IMG/VR virus record: IMGVR_UViG_3300034374_008893
Coordinates: 1-31,769 of that record
Length of the DNA: 31,769 nt
Strand: one strand, 5' to 3'
Origin: a virus
Position 1 is the stretch's first letter. Each line of letters starts with the position of its first letter. This document shows positions 17,066-23,328 of the stretch, one piece after another. The translations under genes and the position numbers were made by a program. The notes beneath the pieces are model-generated. The model saw only the letters and a list, made by a program, of their open reading frames with translations, did no database searches and was not told where the DNA came from.

Positions 17066-17100
17066 TCGGGGACCGTCTGCCTTCTGGGCTCGGTCCCCGA
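17066..17100 (-). promoter_or_regulatory. Hairpin in the leader of the reductase gene
   Basis: A perfect 10-bp inverted repeat (TCGGGGACCG at 17066-17075, CGGTCCCCGA at 17091-17100) with a 15-base loop. It lies in the 123-base gap upstream of the reductase start, about 40 bases before the ATG on the minus strand. No U tract follows it, so it is more likely a processing, stabilising or regulatory structure than a simple terminator. Confidence 0.5.
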
Positions 17101-17148
17101 TGGTTCGTTCAATATGTAGTCGGACAGGCCCGGAGCGGACCTTCGAGA

Positions 17149-17427
17149 TTAGAGCACGCTGGCGTAGTAGTCGGACCTCAGCTGTCGCATGTGCTCGACC
17201 TCTTCCCGCGCCTCCTGCGCGCAGTCCTCACAGTAGCCGTCTTCGTCCAAGTCACTATGGCTAACGTGCCACTCGTCGCATCCGTCGCAGCTGTAGAGGT
17301 CCTCGGAGTTGTACTTCTCGCCGTCGACCTCGACCACGAGCTCCTCCCATCCCTCTTCCTTCGCCTCTGCCAGCTCCTCGGCCCCGAGAGGCTTGGCGTC
17401 AGGTCGTCTGTTCAGCCAGTAGCTCAT
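17149..17427 (-). CDS. Small acidic zinc-ribbon protein
   Basis: A 92-residue acidic protein with two CxxC pairs (CDGC and CEDC) separated by 15 residues, as in a small zinc ribbon. The N-terminal half is rich in Glu and the C-terminal end is helical. The start at 17427 is favoured by 'gaggaagagacg' before the ATG and by a 4-base ATGA overlap with the upstream 59-residue gene. Function unknown; zinc ribbons of this size may bind nucleic acid or protein. A similar small zinc-ribbon protein lies at 28824-29063. Confidence 0.7.
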   Translation of the reverse strand: MSYWLNRRPDAKPLGAEELAEAKEEGWEELVVEVDGEKYNSEDLYSCDGCDEWHVSHSDLDEDGYCEDCAQEAREEVEHMRQLRSDYYASVL

Positions 17428-17603
17428 CGTCTCTTCCTCATCAATGCCTTCCAAAACAGGACCGGCCAGAGCAGCCAGATGAGCACGCTCGACAGGGCTT
17501 CCATCCTAGGTCTCTCGGTTCGCTGGCCGAGGGCTCGGGAGGCTAACAGCTCAAGCACAACCCCGAGCAGGAGGTAGCCGCAGAAGTATAGCAGCCAGTC
17601 CAT
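17424..17603 (-). CDS. 59-residue membrane protein (small ORF)
   Basis: A short gene supported by a strong Shine-Dalgarno (GCAAGGAGGACTGAC before ATG) and an ATGA overlap with the next gene. The 59-residue product has two hydrophobic segments: about residues 3-21 ('WLLYFCGYLLLGVVLELL') and about 38-54 ('SSVLIWLLWPVLFWKAL'). A basic Arg-rich link joins them and a 'MRKRR' tail ends the protein. This hairpin layout with basic ends suggests an inner-membrane protein. Such small phage proteins can act on host membrane functions, exclusion or lysis timing, but nothing here shows which. It sits between a hypothetical gene and the zinc-ribbon gene and fills an otherwise empty gap of about 175 bases. 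Confidence 0.75.
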   Translation of the reverse strand: MDWLLYFCGYLLLGVVLELLASRALGQRTERPRMEALSSVLIWLLWPVLFWKALMRKRR

Positions 17604-17604
17604 G

Positions 17605-18114
17605 TCAGTCCTCCTTGCGTTTACGCTTCGGTGACGAGCGTGGACGATACTCGGGAAACTCGTACATCAGCTCTCCGTCGTCGTCGACGTCTTCCTGCAC
17701 CTGTACGATGTACCAGCGAAGACACGCGGCCGAGGTCGAAGCGTAGGGATGCTCCTCGGCCAGAATGTCCAGTATCTCCTGGTAAGACAGGCCGACGAGA
17801 CGGCCGTCCGAGTCGAGCACAATGTTGCCCTCGTCGTCTAACTTCTTGACCAGCAACAGTTCGATGGAACGCTCGCGGATGGTGTCTCCGAGACGGACGT
17901 GCTGACGACGTATCATCTTGACCAGGTCGGCTCGCTCGACCTTGCTGCCATCAATCGGATGCAGGAGGCGTTCCTCGGCGTCGATCTTGCGCTCGGCGCA
18001 GAAAGCGACGGTTGCCTCGTTGTAGGCCTCGAGCCTATCGTGATAGTGTTTCAATAAGACTTCCATCGGAGCTTGAGTGGGCTCCGGCTTCTTTGGGGTC
18101 TTGTGTCTCTTCAT
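17605..18114 (-). CDS. Hypothetical charged helical protein
   Basis: A 169-residue protein I do not recognise. It starts and ends with Lys/Arg/Pro-rich tails. The middle has acidic helical stretches and a section ('LSYQEILDILAEEHPYASTSAACLRWYIVQVQ') that looks like a small helical DNA-binding or winged-helix-like unit; key residues are the YASTSAACLRWY motif. The start at 18114 is fixed by AAGGAGACAGACAC directly before the ATG; the longer frame to 18186 would run through a strong hairpin. The 'ASTSAA..RWY' text is faintly like the motif in the 23329-23583 gene. Confidence 0.65.
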   Translation of the reverse strand: MKRHKTPKKPEPTQAPMEVLLKHYHDRLEAYNEATVAFCAERKIDAEERLLHPIDGSKVERADLVKMIRRQHVRLGDTIRERSIELLLVKKLDDEGNIVLDSDGRLVGLSYQEILDILAEEHPYASTSAACLRWYIVQVQEDVDDDGELMYEFPEYRPRSSPKRKRKED

Positions 18115-18140
18115 GTGTCTGTCTCCTTGATGTCTGAGTT

Positions 18141-18176
18141 CGAGGGTTCCCAATAGTCTAGTATCGGGAACCCTCG
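18141..18176 (-). promoter_or_regulatory. Perfect 11-bp hairpin in a leader
   Basis: CGAGGGTTCCC (18141-18151) and GGGAACCCTCG (18166-18176) form a perfect 11-bp stem with a 14-base loop. It lies between the nuclease stop and the start at 18114, with the Shine-Dalgarno about 16 bases downstream on the minus strand. It has no U tract in either direction, which argues against a plain intrinsic terminator. Confidence 0.55.
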
Positions 18177-18202
18177 TTCCCTTCAACCGTCGTTTCCCCT
18201 TA

Positions 18203-18637
18203 TTAAAATCCGGCCATGGCCCTGATTATGCTCGCAGCGCCGTCCTTCTCTCCTATGACCGAGCGTTCCGCCAGCCATACCTCCTGCACGCTCTTACGCA
18301 GAGCGGTCAGGTCCTCCCCTTCTAGCAGGTAGTGCCTGCGTTTATTCCCCGTGCCGACCCGAATGAGTAGCCAAGCAAGCCCTCCGACCTTACGCCTACG
18401 ACGCAGCCAGTCCATCTGGCGATCGGTTATCTTGACCTGAACTCCCCCTCGGGGACCGGGTTCCGGGCACGACTTGAGTTCGGTCCAGAAGCAAGAGCCG
18501 CGATAGCAGCCCTCCACGTCCGGACAGCCGACCTCCACCTCGTTCTCGACCCTGTGCATGTGCAGGTCTCGGCGGACCGGCTTCGCGCCGTCACGCAACC
18601 AGGCCCACAGGGCCTTCTCCTTGTCCTTCGTCACCAT
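18203..18637 (-). CDS. PD-(D/E)XK nuclease (VRR-NUC-like)
   Basis: A 144-residue protein with the core of a PD-(D/E)XK nuclease: Glu residues in 'VENEVEV', then 'GCPD' with Asp40, then 'FWTELK' with Glu53 and Lys55, followed by 'DRQMDWLRRRRKVGGLAWLLIRV', the usual Gln/helix end of the fold (key residues Q, W, GG, L). Such small phage enzymes act on branched or damaged DNA in recombination and repair; the exact substrate is unknown. The ATG at 18637 overlaps the end of the DHFR gene by 7 bases; a GTG at 18634 would give a 4-base overlap instead. Four Cys are present at 38, 44, 49 and 57. Confidence 0.75.
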   Translation of the reverse strand: MVTKDKEKALWAWLRDGAKPVRRDLHMHRVENEVEVGCPDVEGCYRGSCFWTELKSCPEPGPRGGVQVKITDRQMDWLRRRRKVGGLAWLLIRVGTGNKRRHYLLEGEDLTALRKSVQEVWLAERSVIGEKDGAASIIRAMAGF

Positions 18638-19092
18638 AAAAAAGCCCCCTGTCTCCAGGTCTCGACGTCCACGGAACCGACCTCAAACGACGCGTCCTTG
18701 TACCAGCTCGAGGCCAACACGCTTGAAAGCTCGTCGCGCTGCCCGGAGCCGAGCTGCACGCTCCGAGACCGACACACGTGTACGGAACGAACTAGGTTCT
18801 GCTCGAGGGCGTACAAGGCGAGCGTCTGACCGCCTAGCAGCGTGCAGTCAGGGCCGTGTCTCTGGACAAACGCCTCGAGACAGAAGTTCGAACGCGTTAT
18901 GCGAACGAGGCGCCGGCCCTCGAGGTGAGCGGGCATTAGGTCTAAGGTGCGGGCACTCGCTCCGCACACGCCTGAACCCGCTACAGTCAACAGCCTGAAG
19001 GCGAGCTTGTCGTCGCCCTTGAGCCACTCCATACGGTCGTCGGGGCCGCGTGACACGTATCCGTCCGACGATACTCCCATCACAAGCCTCAT
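18631..19092 (-). CDS. Dihydrofolate reductase-like protein
   Basis: A 153-residue protein with a DHFR layout. 'MGVSSDGYVSRG' is the first strand and loop. 'EWLKGDDKLAFR' matches the Trp-x-x-x-Asp helix with the catalytic acid. 'GASARTLDLMP' stands in for the NADPH-binding G-R-x-T-W region, 'LLGGQTLALYAL' for the GGxxxY motif. DHFR restores tetrahydrofolate after thymidylate-synthase-type methylation, which fits the TS-family gene nearby. The start at 19092 is chosen from GGAAGGAGACC before the ATG and the ATGA overlap with the dCMP deaminase gene. RibD C-terminal domains share the fold, so a related reductase cannot be excluded. Confidence 0.75.
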   Translation of the reverse strand: MRLVMGVSSDGYVSRGPDDRMEWLKGDDKLAFRLLTVAGSGVCGASARTLDLMPAHLEGRRLVRITRSNFCLEAFVQRHGPDCTLLGGQTLALYALEQNLVRSVHVCRSRSVQLGSGQRDELSSVLASSWYKDASFEVGSVDVETWRQGAFLW

Positions 19093-19529
19093 GGCAGGTC
19101 TCCTTCCCAGTTCACGACCTCGACGCTGCACTCCCGGAGTGCATCGCGGCCCTCTAGGTGGTGCCGCTTCCAGCGGCCGTCGAACGGTGGCGGAGACACG
19201 ACGCGGACAATCCCCGCCTGTATCATCGCCGCCGAGCAGTGAGCGCAGGGGCAGGTGGTCGCGTACATCGTCCAGCCGACGACCGATCGCCCTGCGTTAA
19301 GTATGGCGTTCAGCTCAGCGTGTACGAGGTGATAGTCCTTGAACTCCAGCTGAGTGATGCGCTCGTCCGTGTCCTCCATGCCTCGCGGCAGGCCCGAGAA
19401 GCCGAGGGAGAACCCTCGGCGATCCGGGCTGACGACACACGCACCGACGCCGAGGTCGGAGCCCTTGACCCACGACCGGGCTTCGACGGCGAGACGCATA
19501 AATCTAATGTCCCATTTGTTATTTTTCAT
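19089..19529 (-). CDS. dCMP deaminase (deoxycytidylate deaminase)
   Basis: A 146-residue zinc deaminase converting dCMP to dUMP. The zinc and catalytic residues are plain: His70-Ala-Glu72 in 'VHAELNAIL' and Cys95/Cys98 in 'CPCAHC'. The segment 'GFSGLPRGMED' and the fold order fit dCMP deaminases of phages such as T4. The ATG has GGAGAACAAAC before it and overlaps the HNH gene end by 11 bases; the 3' end overlaps the DHFR gene by 4. In this block it would supply dUMP for thymidine and would also compete for dCMP with the TS-family enzyme. Confidence 0.9.
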   Translation of the reverse strand: MKNNKWDIRFMRLAVEARSWVKGSDLGVGACVVSPDRRGFSLGFSGLPRGMEDTDERITQLEFKDYHLVHAELNAILNAGRSVVGWTMYATTCPCAHCSAAMIQAGIVRVVSPPPFDGRWKRHHLEGRDALRECSVEVVNWEGDLP

Positions 19530-19890
19530 GTTTGTTCTCCATGTAAGAGACTATGCTTTTCAACTCCTCTAAAGAGGCGTCGCCCTTTATCTTGTTTGCC
19601 CGCCAGCTTATAATAGCAACATTGCCCTTCACATAACCCGTACGATTGTCAAGTCTGTCGAGGGAAGCCGAGTTAGGTTGTCGGCCCAAGCCTGTTCCGG
19701 GGTATGAAAGCTTGAGCCCTAATACTGGACAGTGTGTTGGAGCAACACCTAAGTCTTCTACTGTAAGCGCAAAATCGACAGAGTATATGCGAGCCCGGTC
19801 CCTCGCATTTTTCAATAGGCTAGATAAGGGGTTGTTTTGCCGCCATCTACGAGCGGCTGCTCTTTGTTTTTCCGGGCTCGCTGAACTCAT
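19519..19890 (-). CDS. HNH-type endonuclease (free-standing homing type), copy 1
   Basis: A 123-residue protein with the small phage HNH layout: basic N-terminus, 'CPVLGLKLSY', then 'SLDRLDNRTGYVKGNV' and 'ISWRANKIKGDASLEEL'. The middle His/Asp/Asn elements fit an HNH or endonuclease VII-like fold. These genes usually spread by cutting a homologous allele lacking them. It sits between the TS-family and dCMP deaminase genes. One sampled line gives 48 percent GC, well below the flanking genes, which suggests recent arrival. The start at 19890 follows a GGAGG-containing stretch. A related gene lies at 25464-25838. Confidence 0.78.
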   Translation of the reverse strand: MSSASPEKQRAAARRWRQNNPLSSLLKNARDRARIYSVDFALTVEDLGVAPTHCPVLGLKLSYPGTGLGRQPNSASLDRLDNRTGYVKGNVAIISWRANKIKGDASLEELKSIVSYMENKHEK

Positions 19891-19892
19891 GT

Positions 19893-20783
19893 CTATTCTA
19901 CGACCTCCGGCATGGGGTCCCACGAGTTCGAGGCCGCACGCTTCGCGAGGCGCTTGACCGTGTCGCAGTAGGCCTCGGGGTCTCCGAGGATCATCTCTAT
20001 GGACCAGCCAGGCAGGTTGGGCTGCACGCCCGTCGCCCAGTGGGAAGAGGCGCCCTTGAGCATCTCACGTTCGCGGGCGTCTTTGGGACGCGGGTCCATG
20101 TCGAGACACGCCTTCGTCGCGTTCCAGTGCGTCTCGTACAGGTGCGCATGCGCCAGCGAGAAGTGCAGGCTTCCGGGCTTGCAGTCCGTGCTGGCTGCGA
20201 TCGCGTCTAGCGTGAGAGCGTAGGCCATCACGTCGTAAGGCAGACCGACGAACAGGTCTGAGGACCGGACGTACACGCTCATGTGCAGGTCGTCGTCGAA
20301 CCGGTTTATGGCGAAGCCGAGAGGGCACGGAATGTTCTTCGGCTGTACGCCTCCGAGGCCGTCACAGCGGGGGTCCCAGGCAGACACGAACAGCTGTCGG
20401 TTGGTCGGGTTGGCCTTGAGCTGAGACACCGCTCGGCCTATCTGGTCACGTTCGAAGGCCTCACGCCATCGCCACCCGTAAGCCGTCTTGAGCTCGCCGT
20501 CCTCGACGAACTTGCTCCACAGCTTGGGAGCCTTCGACAGGATGAACTTCGGGTCTTTGGTCCCCATGAACTGCCAGGCGGTCTCCGCGGCGGCGATGTG
20601 CGGGTAGTATCGACGGTTGCCGGCCATGGGGATCGTACCCTCGCGCAGGTCGAGGGTGAAGGCATGGCCTCCGGGCACGACCTTGATGCGTGACTTCGTC
20701 CGTTCGTTCACCTCCTCGAACCCCTGGTTGAGGGTGTTGACGAGCAGGCCCCGATAGGCCTCGTGGAATGTCTGTCGGTTCAT
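19893..20783 (-). CDS. Thymidylate-synthase-family enzyme, predicted dCMP-acting (methylase or hydroxymethylase)
   Basis: A 296-residue ThyA-fold enzyme. Aligned by eye with E. coli TS at a constant offset of 7: catalytic Cys153 ('NIPCPLGF') for Cys146; Arg173-Ser174-x-Asp176 for Arg166/Ser167/Asp169; His214 and Tyr216 ('HAHLYETH') for His207/Tyr209. Two positions differ. Asp184 in 'GLPYDV' replaces Asn177, the residue that reads uracil, and Pro154 replaces His147. Asp at this position marks dCMP hydroxymethylases such as T4 gp42. The usual hydrophobic TS C-terminus is also missing (the end is 'PEVVE'). I infer action on dCMP; a diverged dUMP enzyme remains possible. It overlaps the kinase-fusion gene by 4 bases (ATGA). 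Confidence 0.82.
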   Translation of the reverse strand: MNRQTFHEAYRGLLVNTLNQGFEEVNERTKSRIKVVPGGHAFTLDLREGTIPMAGNRRYYPHIAAAETAWQFMGTKDPKFILSKAPKLWSKFVEDGELKTAYGWRWREAFERDQIGRAVSQLKANPTNRQLFVSAWDPRCDGLGGVQPKNIPCPLGFAINRFDDDLHMSVYVRSSDLFVGLPYDVMAYALTLDAIAASTDCKPGSLHFSLAHAHLYETHWNATKACLDMDPRPKDAREREMLKGASSHWATGVQPNLPGWSIEMILGDPEAYCDTVKRLAKRAASNSWDPMPEVVE

Positions 20784-21802
20784 GACAAGTCTCCCAGCAG
20801 GCGTTTGACCAAGGTGTCCACGTTGTCACGCAGCTGAGCCTCAGTGCCGTTGTTGTCGATGACGAAGTCAGCCATCCAGGGCTCGACGGTGCAGGAGCTT
20901 GCGTCCTCGGGAGGCAAGCGGTCCGAAGCATCGACCCAGATGCAGACGTCGAAGCCGCCCACGTTTTTCAGTCCGTTAAACTCGCGCTTGTTGCGGAGAC
21001 CGCAGTATACGTCGTGCTCCTCGAAAATCTCGCGGCCGAGGCGAGCTGGGTCTTCGGCGCAGTACTCCGAAATGGCTTCGAACCAAGCGGCTCTGTAATT
21101 AGCACGGTCGTCGAAGCACTCCTTTGCCGTTTTGTAGGGGCCGGGTCCATTGTACTCAGCGTCTTGCTCAGCGCAGATTGCCATGGCGCGATCGATAGTC
21201 GGCATGACTACGCGCTCTGCGCAGAACTCCGAGCTAGACGTGAACCGGAAGCCGTAGACGTCACGTAGACGCTCACACACAGTGTCCTTGCCGTGCCGAC
21301 CGTGGCCGAGCACCAAGACCTTCGGCAGGACCTGACGGACAGGTAGCTCCGGAGCCGTCGAGAGCTCACCCTCGTCGGTCAACAGGCCCATGAAGCGCAC
21401 GTCTTCCTGCGTGATGCGGAGGTAAGGCGCGAGGTCGGGGGGCGTCCATCTCTCGGGCTTGACGGCGTCGAAGCCCTTGCTGTTCGGCCGCTTGGACAGC
21501 TCACCTCGTACCTTGCGCATGTTCGCTCCGTGCACCTCCTCGAAGAGAGGCCGCGGACAGAGACCCATCTCCACCAGGCGTCCAAGCGCGAAGTAGGTCA
21601 AGTCGATGAGCGCGTCTGCCTCGCCGTCTATGTCTCCGGCGTCCTTGAACTCGGTCAGCTCCTCGTTCAAAGCGGACAACGCCCACTCCTTGCGTTCGGG
21701 GCTCAGTCGCTCCGGCTCCTTCGGGATGGGTAGGCCGAGAATGTCGCGAGCGAAGCGCTCGGTCATCTCAGCGAAGTCCGCAATCATGTCTGTTCTCTTC
21801 AT
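20780..21802 (-). CDS. MazG-like NTP pyrophosphohydrolase fused to deoxynucleoside monophosphate kinase
   Basis: A 340-residue two-domain protein. Residues about 1-125 fit an all-alpha MazG-like NTP pyrophosphohydrolase: metal-binding EELTE (Glu47, Glu48, Glu51) and 'EADALIDLTYFALG' (Glu61, Asp63, Asp67). Residues about 158-340 fit a phage dNMP kinase: Walker A 'GHGRHGKDT' at 166-174, as in the GKDT motif of T4 gp1, and 'GREIFEEHDVYCGLRNKREF' further on. The first domain could hydrolyse a dNTP to dNMP, the second phosphorylate a dNMP. ATGA overlaps on both sides couple it to the glycosylase and TS-family genes. The ATG at 21802 follows AAAGGAAAGTAGC. Substrates are inferred from context only. 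Confidence 0.8.
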   Translation of the reverse strand: MKRTDMIADFAEMTERFARDILGLPIPKEPERLSPERKEWALSALNEELTEFKDAGDIDGEADALIDLTYFALGRLVEMGLCPRPLFEEVHGANMRKVRGELSKRPNSKGFDAVKPERWTPPDLAPYLRITQEDVRFMGLLTDEGELSTAPELPVRQVLPKVLVLGHGRHGKDTVCERLRDVYGFRFTSSSEFCAERVVMPTIDRAMAICAEQDAEYNGPGPYKTAKECFDDRANYRAAWFEAISEYCAEDPARLGREIFEEHDVYCGLRNKREFNGLKNVGGFDVCIWVDASDRLPPEDASSCTVEPWMADFVIDNNGTEAQLRDNVDTLVKRLLGDLS

Positions 21803-22224
21803 GCTACTTTCCTTTCTCGCACGTACCAGTTCAGTTTGCCATCGTTCGGCTCGACGTCGTCGCGCTTCTCGATGAACAGGGCCCAACTGTCTGCAGCATA
21901 CTTGCCACAGCCGGGCAGTCTCATGACGTCGTCCGACGTCCTTACCTCCGAGCTGAAGACCTGAGCCATGCCGGTCAGGGTCTTCGCCCTTCGATTGTAT
22001 AGCCCCAAGGGGGCCAGCGTCTGAGCCATCGCTTCAAGGGGCGCTCTCGCGAGCGCGTCCTGCGTCGGATAGGACCGACGGAGCTCGTGGAACACGGGCT
22101 CAGCGGCGGTCCACGTCGTTAGGTTGACTAACTGGCATGCGACAAGCATCCAGAACGGGTCGGAGCAGAGGTCCTCCTGGAAGAGCGTCCCCTTGCGCGG
22201 CACAGCTATCTTCGTCGTTCCCAT
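21799..22224 (-). CDS. HhH-GPD DNA glycosylase, MBD4-like
   Basis: A 141-residue protein resembling the catalytic domain of vertebrate MBD4. Shared text includes 'DPFWMLVACQLVNLTT' (MBD4 has DPW-LLIA-LNRT), 'LAPLGLYNRRAKTL' (PLGLY-RAKT), 'LPGCGKYAADSWALF' (the helix-hairpin-helix, G-GKY-DS) and 'VEPNDGKLNWY' with Asp128 as the likely catalytic residue (MBD4 'PEDHKLNKY'). MBD4 removes T or U from G:T and G:U mismatches, especially after 5-methylcytosine deamination. ATG at 22224 is used; a GTG at 22233 would add three residues, and neither has a strong Shine-Dalgarno. It overlaps the upstream gene by 125 bases and the kinase-fusion gene by 4. Confidence 0.8.
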   Translation of the reverse strand: MGTTKIAVPRKGTLFQEDLCSDPFWMLVACQLVNLTTWTAAEPVFHELRRSYPTQDALARAPLEAMAQTLAPLGLYNRRAKTLTGMAQVFSSEVRTSDDVMRLPGCGKYAADSWALFIEKRDDVEPNDGKLNWYVRERKVA

Positions 22225-22567
22225 AGTTCTCACACACCATCATGATCTCGAGGTAGGTCACTATCATCGATACGACCCCCACGACTGAGCCGCAACGCAC
22301 GGCCCGCGTCTTGACGACCGGGTAGAAGGCCTTCTTCGTCTTCTCGTCTCGTAGGACGAACAGGCTTCCTCCCTGTCTCGTGTCCCTGAGGTGCTTACCC
22401 TCCTTGTTCCAAAGTCTCCGTTCGTGTTCGATGTACGTCGCCTTCGCGTCGTCAAAGGCGAGCCCGTACCTCTCCATGAGCCTGAACATGGAGTGCCTAC
22501 GTGCCCTGAACCTGTGCTCCTTCAACTCTCGCTTGACGATCGCGTCCTCAAGCGGCGAAGGGATCAT
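22100..22567 (-). CDS. Hypothetical protein overlapping the glycosylase gene
   Basis: A 155-residue protein I do not recognise. The first 110 residues look like a real fold: a basic helix ('RELKEHRFRARRHSMFRLMERYG') and then strands ending at 'VVGVVSMIVTYLEIMMVCEN'; key features are the Arg-rich helix and the hydrophobic strand. The last 40 residues lie within the glycosylase coding region and look like low-constraint sequence, so the functional part may end near residue 115. The start at 22567 is inside the end of the upstream gene by 20 bases. Confidence 0.55.
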   Translation of the reverse strand: MIPSPLEDAIVKRELKEHRFRARRHSMFRLMERYGLAFDDAKATYIEHERRLWNKEGKHLRDTRQGGSLFVLRDEKTKKAFYPVVKTRAVRCGSVVGVVSMIVTYLEIMMVCENYGNDEDSCAAQGDALPGGPLLRPVLDACRMPVSQPNDVDRR

Positions 22568-23240
22568 CGCACCCCTCCGGCAGGTGTACCTCGACGGCGT
22601 CACCCGTGACGGTGTATCCGATCCCGTGGTCCTTCTGTAGCAGGAATAGCTGGCTCAACAGGTTCTTACGGGAGACCTCTATTTCGGCCATGGCCTCTCT
22701 AACGGAACGCCTGGACGCCTCGCCTCCTAGGAAAAACTCGAGCACCTGACCTCGACGGCTGCCCTTCTTGACGGGCTTGAGCAGCTGGCCCCCAACCTCC
22801 TTACCCCCTCGGGGCTTGTCTTCCTCCCCGTCTTTGGCGCTAGGCGTGTTCATCGGCACGTCGAGCCCTAGTAACCGCATCACGACCGCTGCCGTGTCGA
22901 AGTCCTTCATCCATCCGCGGTCGCTTATCTCCGCCCAGCGGGATGGCAGCATCTGTTCGAAGAACTCGGGGCTGTAAGGGTCGGCCTTCATGGACTTGTA
23001 TTCGAGGGACGCCCTCGACACGTTGTAGGCATCGAAGCCGTAGGGCGAAAAGAGCGTGACCGTCTTACGGCCCTTGTCTATCACGAACGCCCCTGACCAG
23101 CCGGCGTTCGGTGGGTCCTTGACCTCGTTGCGGTCACGTCCGCGACCCGCTGGTATCGGGCCTCGTACCCAGTAAATCCTTGCCCATCCCAGTCCCTCGA
23201 CGATCGGGGTGTAGGGCAGCTCTTCAGGTTCGTCAATCAT
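22548..23240 (-). CDS. Hypothetical protein with possible winged-helix C-terminus
   Basis: A 230-residue protein of unknown function. The N-terminal 120 residues are beta-rich with several Trp. Residues about 125-155 are a charged, Gly/Lys-rich linker. Residues about 160-225 ('RRGQVLEFFLGGEASRRSVREA', then 'SQLFLLQKDHGIGYTV') read like a winged helix-turn-helix, with three helices and a beta wing. It could be a regulator or DNA-binding accessory protein. The ATG follows AGAGACAGGAAGACAG. A terminator-like hairpin lies just upstream, so expression may be attenuated or started anew here. Confidence 0.6.
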   Translation of the reverse strand: MIDEPEELPYTPIVEGLGWARIYWVRGPIPAGRGRDRNEVKDPPNAGWSGAFVIDKGRKTVTLFSPYGFDAYNVSRASLEYKSMKADPYSPEFFEQMLPSRWAEISDRGWMKDFDTAAVVMRLLGLDVPMNTPSAKDGEEDKPRGGKEVGGQLLKPVKKGSRRGQVLEFFLGGEASRRSVREAMAEIEVSRKNLLSQLFLLQKDHGIGYTVTGDAVEVHLPEGCDDPFAA

Positions 23241-23254
23241 CTGTCTTCCTGTCT

Positions 23255-23293
23255 CTAAAGCAAAAGGGGAACGCCCGTCAAGGCGCTCCCCTT
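23255..23293 (-). terminator. Terminator-like hairpin between two minus-strand genes
   Basis: Arms AAGGGGAACGCC (23264-23275) and GGCGCTCCCCTT (23282-23293) pair over 12 bp with one mismatch and a 6-base loop. Read on the minus strand the stem is followed by TTTTGCTTTAG, a partial U tract. It lies between the 23329-23583 gene and the start at 23240, so it could end or attenuate transcripts coming from the right. Confidence 0.65.
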
Positions 23294-23328
23294 AATGTAA
23301 CACACTCGAGGGGTGTTGTAAATGCCCC

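Noticed and set aside
18141-18176. Reading the 11-bp hairpin as an intrinsic terminator
   Set aside because: No run of T follows the stem in either direction.
22100-22603. Frameshift joining the hypothetical gene to the glycosylase as one broken gene
   Set aside because: The glycosylase domain is complete from its own start, and the hypothetical protein has no glycosylase-like text before the overlap.
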